From Marinobacter sp. JH2 (lineage in GTDB: Bacteria > Pseudomonadota > Gammaproteobacteria > Pseudomonadales > Oleiphilaceae): 64,000 bases of DNA. Each line of letters begins with the position of its first letter. The first letter of the stretch is position 1. The translations under genes were made by a program, and so were the position numbers. The stretch lies in assembly GCF_004353225.1 (NCBI RefSeq), contig NZ_CP037934.1:2976001-3040000 (forward strand), given 5' to 3'. Of this stretch, positions 41,101-49,871 are shown one piece after another. The notes beneath the pieces were generated by a model that saw nothing but the letters and a program-made list of their open reading frames with translations, did not search any database and was not told the origin of the DNA.

Positions 41101-41783
41101 TGCCGAACCTGTTCGAGCGCTACCAAAGCGCATTGGCGGAATGGCCCGAAGCCGTGGCGGAGCCCTTGGCCTTCAACTACGCGTTTAACAACACCACCGG
41201 AACAGTAGAAGTAGCCGACCTGATTGACGGCTTGCGCCGAAATGCTGACGGCGACCTGTGCCGCTTGGTGGTGGCCAGTTCCGGTTTGCTGACCGGCTCC
41301 GGCTACAGTAAAAAAGTACGCTACGCCAACCTGATGCGAGACTGGCTGATTCATCTGGCCGGGCAGCTCAGTGACCAACCATTTACCACTCTGATCCTGG
41401 GCAAAGAGGAAGACCGTAAATTCACCTTCGCCTCCATGGCCATCGCCTCAGCCAAACAACACTTCAACACCGTGCTGAAACGCTGGATGGAGGCCACCAC
41501 TCGGGCCTTACCCATTCATTGCGACGCCGGCTTTGCCTGGGTCACCAGTTTCTATGGTGGCAAGAAACACATAGGCGATCATGAACGCGCCATTGATGAA
41601 GTAGAAAAGGCCTACAACACCGCTCTGGAGCGGGACACCGGCTACCTGCGCGGCGCTTTCGATACGCCGGAATCCCTCATGGCCAGCGGGGAATTTGAAG
41701 CGCTCCTGCACGACTTATATGTTCCCCTGTGGGAAGCCGAGCAGGGCAAATCAGCGGCTGAACAGATTGAGACGATGGCATGA
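38190..41783 (+). CDS. recC: exonuclease V subunit RecC
   Basis: A 1197-residue subunit of the RecBCD helicase-nuclease that splits the duplex and recognises Chi. The family opening FHAIHANHLEDLRR, SNGIAQWLKLALAE and the MRAIPFRKVCLLGMNDGDYPR block are present. The C-terminal nuclease fold is expected to be inactive, as in all RecC proteins. I start at the ATG at 38190 because it aligns with known RecC N termini; an ATG 90 bases earlier lies inside the fan1 start region. The stop overlaps recB by four bases. Confidence 0.96.
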   Translation: MPDTNSIEPGFHAIHANHLEDLRRAVVYICRQNSLPPLESETFLVQSNGIAQWLKLALAEKRTDDGMEGGLGIAAGMDFLFPARFIWQAYRAVLPAGEVPEQSPFDKSRLVWRLYRLLPELVGQDDAFTPLARFLDGSDTDLRNFQLAEKVADLFDQYQVFRADWLAAWEQGRDVLITPRGEEKSLTPETLWQPLLWRKLVEDVGEAAGTSRSHIHTRFMEQGQRLTTPADPGRLPKRIVVFGVSSLPRQALEALYVLSRFSQVVLCVHNPSQFYWADIISDRELLRANRKRGLAHPVLSQIDDKDQLHQHANPLLAAWGKQGRDYIRLLDEFDNPEEYRSSFQTPDQKIDIFSEHGSGETPRLLNQLQNDIYSLTPLQEIREQARELDLTRDYSIAFHEAHGPQREVEILHDQLLAAFNADPDLRPRDVIVMVPDINVYAPHIQAVFGRYQPGRKRHIPFTISDQGQRHHEPVLIAMETLMSLPRSRFGVSEIISLLEVPGIRDRFGITEDDIPLARRWVEGANIRWGLHGQHRESLDLPAELDRNTWQSGLRSMLLGYGMGDDDPWAGVEPYGEIGGLQADLAGRLSDFVHQLETLWQALQTQRTPEQWETLFSGMLEQFFHKVEGSDLLLLNRFRRHLEQWLENTLAAGLNEQPLPLNIVKDVLLSGLDEGGLNQRFLAGKVNFATLMPMRAIPFRKVCLLGMNDGDYPRSRPPVDFDLMAQDYRPGDRSRREDDRYLFLEALLSAREQLYISWVGRSIKDDSERPPSVLVAQLQDHLDSLWSVSGQPDQKVTNALTTQHPLQPFSRDYFPKSSRSENSPEEAAKPLAEVLQSRSLFTYEREWRSAHGVTAGEHTNTPLPYQTPEEPISLNDLAGFLKKPVETFYQRRLQVRFEEVEDDDTDNENFDLNGLDRWQLDNELIQQSLIKAGTEEELHERLETTLDRMARRGDLGMGVTEHRLRSELSGRLPNLFERYQSALAEWPEAVAEPLAFNYAFNNTTGTVEVADLIDGLRRNADGDLCRLVVASSGLLTGSGYSKKVRYANLMRDWLIHLAGQLSDQPFTTLILGKEEDRKFTFASMAIASAKQHFNTVLKRWMEATTRALPIHCDAGFAWVTSFYGGKKHIGDHERAIDEVEKAYNTALERDTGYLRGAFDTPESLMASGEFEALLHDLYVPLWEAEQGKSAAEQIETMA

Positions 41784-44700
41784 TTGAACACACGAGCAAC
41801 CGAAACCCCAATCTCGACCCGTTGGCACTGCCCCTGAACGGCAGCGCGCTGATTGAAGCCAGCGCGGGTACCGGCAAAACCTTCACCATTGCCATTTTAT
41901 ACGTGCGTTTGGTGCTGGGCCACGGCCAGACAGAGCAAAGCCCTTTGCAAGACCTGCTACCACCGAACCTGCTGGTAGTAACCTTTACCGAAGCCGCCAC
42001 CAAAGAACTTCGAGACCGTATCCGCACCCGGCTGACCCAAGCCGCCGAGGTGTTTTCCGAGCACGCGGCCAACCTTGAGCCATCCGCGGAAACGGCACTT
42101 ATCCACAAGCTGCGGGATGACAGTTACCCGGACCCGGCCAGCTGGCCGGACTGCCGCAAAAACCTGCTGCTCGCTGCGGAATGGATGGACGAAGCAGCAG
42201 TATCCACCATCCACGGCTTCTGCAACCGCATGTTAAGCGAGCACGCCTTCGACAGCGGTAGCCTGTTCAAGCTCACCCTGGAAACCGATCAGAGCGAGCT
42301 GCTGGATGAAGTCGCCCGGGATTACTGGCGCACCTTTGTTTACCCGCTGCCACCGGCGCTGATGGATGAAGCCCTGAGTCACTGGAAAACCCCAACAGAT
42401 CTGCGTGCCGCGGTCCGTAACCTGATCGGCGATCCGAAAAGCCTGGGCACGCCCCCCTCGGATGTGCACAGCGCTATCGAACAGGCCGTCACCGACAGAG
42501 AGAACCAATCAAACGCGCTGAAACACTACGACTGGAGCAAGTGGCAAAGCGAAGTCACCGACCTGCTGAACGCTCTCAACAAGAGCAAGCGGTTAAATGG
42601 CAATAGCAAAAACGCCATGCTGAAAGTGTGGGACATCCTGGTGGACTGGGCCGGCTCCCACGACTTGCTGCCAGAGAAGCTGGACTCCGCCGCGGGCTTC
42701 AAGAACCAGACTCCCGAAGGTCTGGATAACATGCTGAAAGGCGATGATCCGGCTCCGCATCATCCGGCGTTCGATGCCATCGAGGAGCTGATCGAATTCG
42801 GCCAGAACCAACCCAGTGCGAAATCCGACATCCTGCGCCACGCCAGCCACTGGATCGCGCAGCGGCTGGAAGAGGAAAAACAAAAGCGCTCGGAAATGGG
42901 CTTCGACGACCTGCTGACCCGGCTCGATGATGCGCTACACGGCCCAAGAGGCGATCAGTTAGCCGCCACCATTCGTCGCCAGTTTCCGGTGGCGCTGATT
43001 GACGAATTCCAGGACACCGACCCGGTTCAGTACCGGATTTTCGACCGCATCTACCGGGTTGAAGAGAACCATCCGGATACCTGCCTGCTGATGATTGGTG
43101 ACCCGAAACAGGCCATCTACGGTTTCCGGGGTGCAGATATCTACACCTATCTACAGGCTCGCCAAGGGGTGCAAGACCGCACCTACACCTTGGGAACAAA
43201 CTTCCGCTCCGCACATACGATGGTTTCTGCTGTTAACCGGGTGTTCGAATACAGCGACCAACACAGCCGCGACGGGGCCTTCCTGTTTGGGCAAGGTGAT
43301 ACTTCGCCGCTGCCGTTCCAGGGTGTCGCCGCCAACGGCACCAAACGGGTATGGTCAGTCAACGGAAAACCGCAACCGAGCCTGCTGTTCTGGACTCAGG
43401 AATCCGACGAGGACAATAGAGACGGCAGCCCAAAAGCCATCACAAAGGGTGCCGCCACCGCCGACATAGCCGAGACCTGTGCCAGTGAAATTGCCCGCCT
43501 GCTGACGTTGGGGCAGGGCGAAAAAGCCGGTTTTGTATTGCAAGACGACCCGAGCGATCTGGAACCCGTCAGCCCGCAAGACATTGCCGTGCTGGTCAAC
43601 AACCGCAATGAAGCCAGTGCCGTGCGCGATGCGCTGGGCCGCCGGCGCATTAAAAGCGTGTACCTGTCAGACCGGGGCTCAGTGCTGGCCTCGCCGGAAG
43701 CCAAAGAAGTGCTGTCCTGGCTGCGAGCCTTTGCCGAACCCCGGCAACTGGCTTACATCCGGGCTGCGCTGGCAACCCCGACACTGGGCCAGTCCTGGCA
43801 AGCGATGAACCAACTGCTCAGCGATGAACTGGCGCTGGAACGGGAAATCGAACGGTTTATCGATTATCAACAGCAATGGCACAGCCAAGGCGTGCTGCCC
43901 TTGCTGCGCAGCTTCCTGATGGATTTTGACGTGCCCGGGCGTTTGCTGCAACGGCCCGATGGTGAGCGCCGATTGACCGATATTCTGCACATAGCCGAAT
44001 TGCTGCAACAAGACAGTCTGCAGTTGGACGGTGAACATGCTCTGGTGCACCACTTCACTCAGATTTTGCGCGCCGCCGATGAAGAAGACGAGCACCGCAC
44101 CCTGCGCCTTGAAAGCGATGCGGCCTTGGTGAAAGTCATTACTGTGCATAAGTCCAAAGGTCTCGAATATCCCTTGGTGTTCCTGCCGTTTGGCACCGCC
44201 TTCCGGGCCCAGAGTGAAAAGCAGTCGTTTGTCAGCTATCACGACAGCGACAATACACTGATCACCGTGTTCGACCCGAGTGCTGACGACGTTGCCAAAG
44301 CGGATCAGGAACGCCTGGGTGAAGACATTCGTAAAATCTACGTGGCGCTAACCCGGGCCAGGTTCGCTACCTGGGTGGGCGCCGCCGCCCTGGATAACTG
44401 GCAGCAAAGCGGGCTGGGCTATCTGATTTCCGGCAGCGGTGCCGACAGTCTCAGCCAGAGCCTGAACACACTGGCCGAGGGCAGGCCGGAGATTTCCGTT
44501 AGGGCGCTGCCGGAACCCGATGAGACCCTCTATACCGAGCGTGCCCCGGAAGCCCTCGGGCCGGCATTAATGTCCACCCGGGAAGCCAAAGAAGACTGGT
44601 GGATTGCCAGCTATTCATCGATCGAATACACCGGGATGGCCGGCACCGGCATTGTTTTCACCGGTGAAATTGAAGACGCCGAAACTCAGAACCTGTTGGA

Positions 44701-45505
44701 AGAAAGCGCCCACCTGGACGATGAGGCTATCTCATCCGAGGCGGCCGTCCGCAACCATCACCACTTCCCGAAAGGCGCCGGCCCCGGAACCTTCCTGCAC
44801 GAACTGCTGGAGTGGTGTACCCATCATGGTTTCCAGTGGGTTGTGGATAACCCAGATCAACTACAGGAACAACTGACCCGACGCTGCAGCACCCGTGGCT
44901 GGAGCGATTGGGTGGAACCTTTGCAACACTGGGTATTGGCACTGATTACCCGACCTATACCCCTGCAACGCTCAGGCGACGAACAAGTGACCCTGGCCCA
45001 GTTGACCAGCTTGCGCCCGGAGCTTGAGTTCTGGTTCGAAAGCCGCAACGTCAATGTGCGTAAACTCGATCAGTTGGTGAAATCGCACACGCTCAACGGC
45101 GCCGACCGGCCTCAAGCCCAGGCAAACACGTTCAATGGCATGATCAAGGGCTTTATTGATTTGGTGTTCGAACACAACGGGCAGTATTACGTGCTGGACT
45201 ACAAATCCAATGCCTTGGGTGAAGAAGACAGTGCCTACACCGATCAGGCCATGGGGGAAGCAATTCTGGACAAACGCTACGACCTGCAATACGTGCTCTA
45301 TCTCTTGGCGCTGCACCGCTTGTTAAAAGACCGAATACAGGGCTACGACTACGATCAACACATTGGCGGTGCCGTGTATCTGTTCCTGCGCGGCGTGAAC
45401 TCGGCCAGCGGCGGAGCCTTCACCGACAAACCACCGATAACACTGATCGAGCAACTGGACGCCTTGTTTGACGGCGACTCAGCCTCAGGAGAGGTGGCCG
45501 CATGA
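41780..45505 (+). CDS. recB: exonuclease V subunit RecB
   Basis: A 1241-residue subunit combining a 3'-5' superfamily 1 helicase and a C-terminal nuclease. Walker A EASAGTGKT (26-34); helicase motifs LIDEFQDTDPVQYRIF, GDPKQAIYGFRGAD, TVHKSKGLEYPLVFLP and ALTRAR; nuclease site FIDLVFEHNGQYYVLDYKSN near residue 1130. Both neighbours overlap by ATGA, so RecC, RecB and RecD are coupled. Two perfect DnaA-box 9-mers (42099-42107, 44842-44850) lie in the gene. Confidence 0.97.
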   Translation: MIEHTSNRNPNLDPLALPLNGSALIEASAGTGKTFTIAILYVRLVLGHGQTEQSPLQDLLPPNLLVVTFTEAATKELRDRIRTRLTQAAEVFSEHAANLEPSAETALIHKLRDDSYPDPASWPDCRKNLLLAAEWMDEAAVSTIHGFCNRMLSEHAFDSGSLFKLTLETDQSELLDEVARDYWRTFVYPLPPALMDEALSHWKTPTDLRAAVRNLIGDPKSLGTPPSDVHSAIEQAVTDRENQSNALKHYDWSKWQSEVTDLLNALNKSKRLNGNSKNAMLKVWDILVDWAGSHDLLPEKLDSAAGFKNQTPEGLDNMLKGDDPAPHHPAFDAIEELIEFGQNQPSAKSDILRHASHWIAQRLEEEKQKRSEMGFDDLLTRLDDALHGPRGDQLAATIRRQFPVALIDEFQDTDPVQYRIFDRIYRVEENHPDTCLLMIGDPKQAIYGFRGADIYTYLQARQGVQDRTYTLGTNFRSAHTMVSAVNRVFEYSDQHSRDGAFLFGQGDTSPLPFQGVAANGTKRVWSVNGKPQPSLLFWTQESDEDNRDGSPKAITKGAATADIAETCASEIARLLTLGQGEKAGFVLQDDPSDLEPVSPQDIAVLVNNRNEASAVRDALGRRRIKSVYLSDRGSVLASPEAKEVLSWLRAFAEPRQLAYIRAALATPTLGQSWQAMNQLLSDELALEREIERFIDYQQQWHSQGVLPLLRSFLMDFDVPGRLLQRPDGERRLTDILHIAELLQQDSLQLDGEHALVHHFTQILRAADEEDEHRTLRLESDAALVKVITVHKSKGLEYPLVFLPFGTAFRAQSEKQSFVSYHDSDNTLITVFDPSADDVAKADQERLGEDIRKIYVALTRARFATWVGAAALDNWQQSGLGYLISGSGADSLSQSLNTLAEGRPEISVRALPEPDETLYTERAPEALGPALMSTREAKEDWWIASYSSIEYTGMAGTGIVFTGEIEDAETQNLLEESAHLDDEAISSEAAVRNHHHFPKGAGPGTFLHELLEWCTHHGFQWVVDNPDQLQEQLTRRCSTRGWSDWVEPLQHWVLALITRPIPLQRSGDEQVTLAQLTSLRPELEFWFESRNVNVRKLDQLVKSHTLNGADRPQAQANTFNGMIKGFIDLVFEHNGQYYVLDYKSNALGEEDSAYTDQAMGEAILDKRYDLQYVLYLLALHRLLKDRIQGYDYDQHIGGAVYLFLRGVNSASGGAFTDKPPITLIEQLDALFDGDSASGEVAA

Positions 45506-47781
45506 GCCGTACCCGGAACCATGACCAGCAAATGACAATGGACTTGGGTGATGAGACCCCAGCCGAGCCGGCAAAATCGTCTGTGGATAACTCTCGTCTA
45601 TTGGCCAATGTGGATAACATCGATGCCCTGTTAGAACACTGGCAGCACGCGGAATGGATCCGACCACTGGACTTGGGCTTTGCCCGCTTGCTTCGGGATT
45701 TGTCCGACGAGCAGGGTAGTAACCCCCTGCATCCCCTTGTATTCCTCTTGGCTGCACTGATTTCCCACCAAGTGGGCCGGGGCCATGTGTGCATTGATTT
45801 GGCCACTCTTCTGGCCGATGCCGATTCCACCTTGTCGCTGCCGCCGGAGGAACCTTCGTCTGGGGCACCGCCTGTTGTGGATAACTTGAATCCGGGCATG
45901 ACGCTGGATTTACACCACCTGAAACCGGCGGATCTACTGGCCCGAATCACTTTGTCGGATTGCGTATCCGCCTTATCGGAATCCTTTGCGGTCAGCGACG
46001 GCAGCCGAATATCGCCGCTGATTCTGACCGATGGCCGGCTTTATCTGCGTCGCCTGTGGCGTTACGAGCAACGTATTGCCGAGGGCATTTTGCAACGATT
46101 GGCGTTGCCATCAGCCGTGGCGGAACCCGATTCCCCCGCGGCGCGCACCCTGTCGCATGCACTGAACACGCTGTTTAAACCAAGCGAAGACACCGATTAT
46201 CAGAAACTGGCGTGTGCCTTGGCAGCTCGCAGCCGGTTTTCGGTGATCACCGGAGGCCCGGGCACCGGGAAAACCACCACCGTGGTGAAGCTGCTCGCGG
46301 CACTGCAGGCAATCGCAGGTGAATCTCCAGAGCGGGCCGGGCGCAAATACCGCATTCGGCTTGCGGCACCGACTGGTAAAGCCGCCGCACGCCTGAACGA
46401 ATCCATTGCCGGCGCGGTGAACAAATTACCCTTACCGGAACTGCCCGGCGGCTTACAGCAGGATGATATCCCCACCAAAGTGACAACCTTACACCGCCTG
46501 TTGGGCAGCCGGCCGGACTCCCGAAAATTCCGCCACCACCAAGACAACCCGTTGATGGTGGATATTCTGGTGATCGATGAAGCGTCCATGGTGGATGTTG
46601 ATCTCATGGCCTCGGTGTTCGATGCCCTACCAGCTCAGGCGCAACTGATTCTGTTAGGCGACAAAGACCAGCTAGCCTCGGTGGACGCCGGTGCTGTGCT
46701 GGGAGAGTTGTGCCAGCGCGCCTATGCAGGCCATTACACGCCCGAAACGTCGGCCTGGCTGGCGGCCATGACAGGTACACCATTGCCGGAGGCCTTGATC
46801 GACCCCAAGGGGCTCGCCTTGGACCAGGCCGTGGCGATGCTGCGCAAGAGTTACCGTTTCGAGGAGGGCAGCGGCATTCGCGCGTTATCCGAGGCAGTCA
46901 ACACCAGTGCTGTGGATAACTCGATGCGCCAGAACATGTGGAGAGCCGGCTTCGATGACGTGATCTGGCTCAATGGCGACACGCCAAAGCCCGATCTTGA
47001 CACCACACTGCAGAAAATTTGCCAGCACGCGGTTACCGGTACACCGGAAGCGTTTCGCAATGCCGGGCAGGGCAGGGTTGTGAATAACAAAGAACTGGCG
47101 GCTCCGGTCGGCTATCACCACTATTTGACGATGATGAATGGCCACAGGCTCACCGCCGACAGTCCCCGCGAGGATTGGGATGCGTTGGCATTGCAGGTGC
47201 TGACTGCCTTCAACGACTTTCAGATTCTGTGTGCCTTGCGCCGGGGCCCTTGGGGTGTGGATGGTTTGAATGAACGGGTAGAAGAGCATTTGCGGACCCA
47301 ACATCTGATCAAGGAACAACACCCTTGGTACCACGGCCGACCGGTGTTAATTACCGGCAACGACTATAACCTCGGCCTGATGAACGGTGACATTGGCATT
47401 ACCTTTAGAGTGACGTGGGATCGAGATGCCAACGGCATGCCCATAGAAAGTCGGTTAGTGGCATTCCCGAGCGGCGATGGTACGCAAGGCATCCGCTGGA
47501 TTGCTCCAAGCCGTTTGCAGCAGTTGGAAACGGTGTACGCCATGACTGTGCATAAGTCTCAGGGTTCGGAGTTTATCCACACCTGTCTGGTGTTGCCGGA
47601 CCGGCTCAGCCCGGTCATGACCAAAGAACTGGTGTATACCGGGATCACCCGAGCCCGGCATTGGTTCAGTCTGATCACCGGCGATGCTCAGGTGCTCAGC
47701 GAAGCGGTTAATCAGCGGGTGGTTCGCGCTTCAGGGTTGGCGCTTCGGCTTGTGGATAACGAGTCTACAGAGCGCCAGTAA
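45502..47781 (+). CDS. recD: exonuclease V subunit RecD
   Basis: A 759-residue 5'-3' helicase subunit. Walker A GGPGTGKTTTV, then APTGKAAARLNESI, the DEASMVDVDLMASVF motif II, GDKDQLASVDAGAVLGE and the late TVHKSQGSEFIH and TGITRARHWF motifs. Somewhat longer than E. coli RecD (608) because of an N-terminal region and insertions around 100-140. It holds six perfect DnaA-box 9-mers, four of them read as Val-Asp-Asn. The gene ends at the long hairpin element that separates it from the convergent ABC gene. Confidence 0.96.
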   Translation: MSRTRNHDQQMTMDLGDETPAEPAKSSVDNSRLLANVDNIDALLEHWQHAEWIRPLDLGFARLLRDLSDEQGSNPLHPLVFLLAALISHQVGRGHVCIDLATLLADADSTLSLPPEEPSSGAPPVVDNLNPGMTLDLHHLKPADLLARITLSDCVSALSESFAVSDGSRISPLILTDGRLYLRRLWRYEQRIAEGILQRLALPSAVAEPDSPAARTLSHALNTLFKPSEDTDYQKLACALAARSRFSVITGGPGTGKTTTVVKLLAALQAIAGESPERAGRKYRIRLAAPTGKAAARLNESIAGAVNKLPLPELPGGLQQDDIPTKVTTLHRLLGSRPDSRKFRHHQDNPLMVDILVIDEASMVDVDLMASVFDALPAQAQLILLGDKDQLASVDAGAVLGELCQRAYAGHYTPETSAWLAAMTGTPLPEALIDPKGLALDQAVAMLRKSYRFEEGSGIRALSEAVNTSAVDNSMRQNMWRAGFDDVIWLNGDTPKPDLDTTLQKICQHAVTGTPEAFRNAGQGRVVNNKELAAPVGYHHYLTMMNGHRLTADSPREDWDALALQVLTAFNDFQILCALRRGPWGVDGLNERVEEHLRTQHLIKEQHPWYHGRPVLITGNDYNLGLMNGDIGITFRVTWDRDANGMPIESRLVAFPSGDGTQGIRWIAPSRLQQLETVYAMTVHKSQGSEFIHTCLVLPDRLSPVMTKELVYTGITRARHWFSLITGDAQVLSEAVNQRVVRASGLALRLVDNESTERQ

Positions 47782-47782
47782 A

Positions 47783-47877
47783 CGGGAGGCCCCGCCGAAA
47801 CACGCTCCTTCGGCACTTCCCTGTGGCGCTTGAGCTCCGCCATCCGTGGCTCCGCACAGTTTTGGCGGGGCCTCCCG
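47783..47877. repeat. intergenic hairpin element, copy B
   Basis: Fourteen-base perfect arms (CGGGAGGCCCCGCC at 47783-47796 and its complement at 47864-47877), extended three to four further base pairs, surround an approximately 60-bp interior. The interior (47801-47860) is about 83% identical (48 of 58) to the reverse complement of the interior at 12270-12327. It lies between the convergent recD and Atm1-type genes and overlaps neither by more than a few bases, so it can also terminate both transcripts. Confidence 0.8.
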
Positions 47878-47878
47878 C

Positions 47879-49687
47879 TCACTGGCTAGATTCGGCGTTT
47901 CCGTCACTTCGGTGTTGCTGCTCCCATAAGTTAGCGTAGTAGCCACCCTGCGCTAACAACTCGTTATGGCTGCCGCTCTCGACAATTTGGCCGCTATCCA
48001 TGACCAGAATGGTGTTGGCGTCCCGCACCGTTGAAAGCCTATGAGCAATCACCAAGGTTGTGCGTTGCTGGCTGACTTCTTTCAACGCGCTGAGGATGGC
48101 CTGCTCAGACAGCGAATCCAGTGACGACGTGGCCTCATCCAGAATCAGTATGGGTGGGTTTTTCAGAATGACCCGGGCAATGGCCACCCGTTGTTTTTCC
48201 CCACCGGACAGCTTCAGACCCCGTTCGCCCACCTTGGTGTTATAGCCTTCCGGCAAGCTGTGGATAAAGTTATCCAAATGGGCCATGCGCGCAGCCCGGT
48301 GCACTTCTTCTTCGGTAGCATCGGGTCGGCCATAGGCCAAGTTCCGGTACAGAGTATCGTTGAACAACACAGTGTCCTGCGGCACCACACCAATGGCGGA
48401 CCGCAGGCTATCCTGCGTTACCTTGCGGATATCCTGACCATCGATGCTGATGCGGCCTTTATCCACATCGTAAAAGCGAAATAATAAACGGGCGAGGGTA
48501 GACTTCCCTGCGCCGCTGGCCCCCACCACGGCCACAGTATGGCCGGCCGGAATGGAGAAATTCACATCCTGAAGGATAGGGCGGTCTGGCCGGTAGGCAA
48601 AGTGAATCTGCTCAAACCGCACTTCCGAGTTATCCACAATCAAATTCGTGGCATCCGGTGCATCCTGAATCGCCGGTTTATCCCCAAGCAGTTTGAATAA
48701 GCGCTCAACATTAACCAGCGCCTGGCGAATTTCCCGATACACGAATCCCAGAGCGTTCAGAGGGATGAATAGCTGCAACAGATAGGCGTTCACCATGGTG
48801 AAATCGCCCAAGGTAATCTCGCCGCTGGCCACCTCCCGCACCGCCATGGTCATGATGACAATCAGCGCGACACCGATGATCAGGGCCTGTCCGATGTTCA
48901 AAGCCGCCAGAGACAGGCGGTTCTTGAGCCGCGCCTGCTCCCAGTTATCCAGATCTTCATCGTAAAGCTCGGCTTCGTAACCTTCGTTGTTGAAGTATTT
49001 GACCGTCTCATAGTTCAGCAGGCTGTCGATGGCCCGTGAGTTGGACTCGTTGTCCCGGGCGTTTGCTTCGCGCACAAAGCGGGTACGCCATTCGGTAATC
49101 TTGATGGAATACACAACATACACCACCACCGCCACCATAATGGCCAGCACGTAACTGACGTCAAACACCACCAAAAGAATGCCTGCCACCATCAGGATTT
49201 CCAGCAAGGTGGGGACAATGTTGAACAGGGTAAAGCGGAGCAAGAAGCTGATGCCGTTGGTGCCACGCTCAATATCCCTCGCCAGCCCACCGGTTTTGCG
49301 GTCGAGATGAAATCCCAGCTCACGTTGGTGAAGGTGCTCGAACACCCGCAGCGATACTCGCCGCATGGCTCGTTCAGCCACTCGAGCGAACACAGCGTCG
49401 CGTAATTCGCTGAACAGTGTGCTTCCAAAGCGCAGGCCTCCATAGGCCAAGACCAGGAGCGACGGGATCCAGAGCAGCATGTCTGCGGTTTGTGTCTGAT
49501 CCAAATAATCCACAATGTATTTCAACGCCACCGGCGTGGCGACGGTGGCCAGTTTGGCCAACACTAACAAGCACAGTGCTAGTGCAACCCGGCCCCGATA
49601 TTCGGCCAGATAAGGCCAAAGCCCGGCGATGAGCTTCCAGTCGGGCTTGTGGTCGGCTGGGTAATCGTTATCGGCGTAAGCGCGCAC
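47879..49687 (-). CDS. Atm1/HMT1-type ABC transporter
   Basis: A 602-residue half-transporter: six helices (about 1-320), then an ATPase domain with Walker A GASGAGKST, LSGGEKQRVAIARV and DEATSSLDSLSEQ. The phrase LLNYETVKYFNNE is the hallmark of the Atm1/ABCB7/HMT1 branch, which moves glutathione conjugates or glutathione-bound metals; the cargo here is inferred. The enzyme acts in the inner membrane as a homodimer. Three DnaA-box 9-mers lie in the gene. Confidence 0.93.
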   Translation of the reverse strand: MRAYADNDYPADHKPDWKLIAGLWPYLAEYRGRVALALCLLVLAKLATVATPVALKYIVDYLDQTQTADMLLWIPSLLVLAYGGLRFGSTLFSELRDAVFARVAERAMRRVSLRVFEHLHQRELGFHLDRKTGGLARDIERGTNGISFLLRFTLFNIVPTLLEILMVAGILLVVFDVSYVLAIMVAVVVYVVYSIKITEWRTRFVREANARDNESNSRAIDSLLNYETVKYFNNEGYEAELYDEDLDNWEQARLKNRLSLAALNIGQALIIGVALIVIMTMAVREVASGEITLGDFTMVNAYLLQLFIPLNALGFVYREIRQALVNVERLFKLLGDKPAIQDAPDATNLIVDNSEVRFEQIHFAYRPDRPILQDVNFSIPAGHTVAVVGASGAGKSTLARLLFRFYDVDKGRISIDGQDIRKVTQDSLRSAIGVVPQDTVLFNDTLYRNLAYGRPDATEEEVHRAARMAHLDNFIHSLPEGYNTKVGERGLKLSGGEKQRVAIARVILKNPPILILDEATSSLDSLSEQAILSALKEVSQQRTTLVIAHRLSTVRDANTILVMDSGQIVESGSHNELLAQGGYYANLWEQQHRSDGNAESSQ

Positions 49688-49871
49688 AGGGCATCCTTAG
49701 TTCAAAGCGAAACCGGTTATCGGGCTGTGGATAAAGTTATTCAGTAATTGCTGGAGTGTACTGCAGAACGCAAGTGTGTGCCTGCCGCCTCGATGGTCGG
49801 TTTGTGTACTAGCCGCGAACTTCCTACACTGAAGTTAGACATTCATCTCTCTGAAGCAGGGGAATACACAC

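Larger units (their letters stand above)
42099..49734. other. cluster of 12 perfect DnaA-box 9-mers
   Basis: Exact TTATCCACA or its complement begins at 42099, 44842, 45582, 45609, 45876, 46911, 47573, 47751, 48259, 48459, 48630 and 49726. The boxes occur in both orientations and are read in different ways in the genes (V-D-N or F/L-I-H), so they are not one repeated peptide. They span recB, recD and the Atm1-type gene, with the densest part in recD. Chance expectation for this 7.6 kb on both strands is about 0.06. A DnaA-binding or titration role is inference. Confidence 0.6.
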
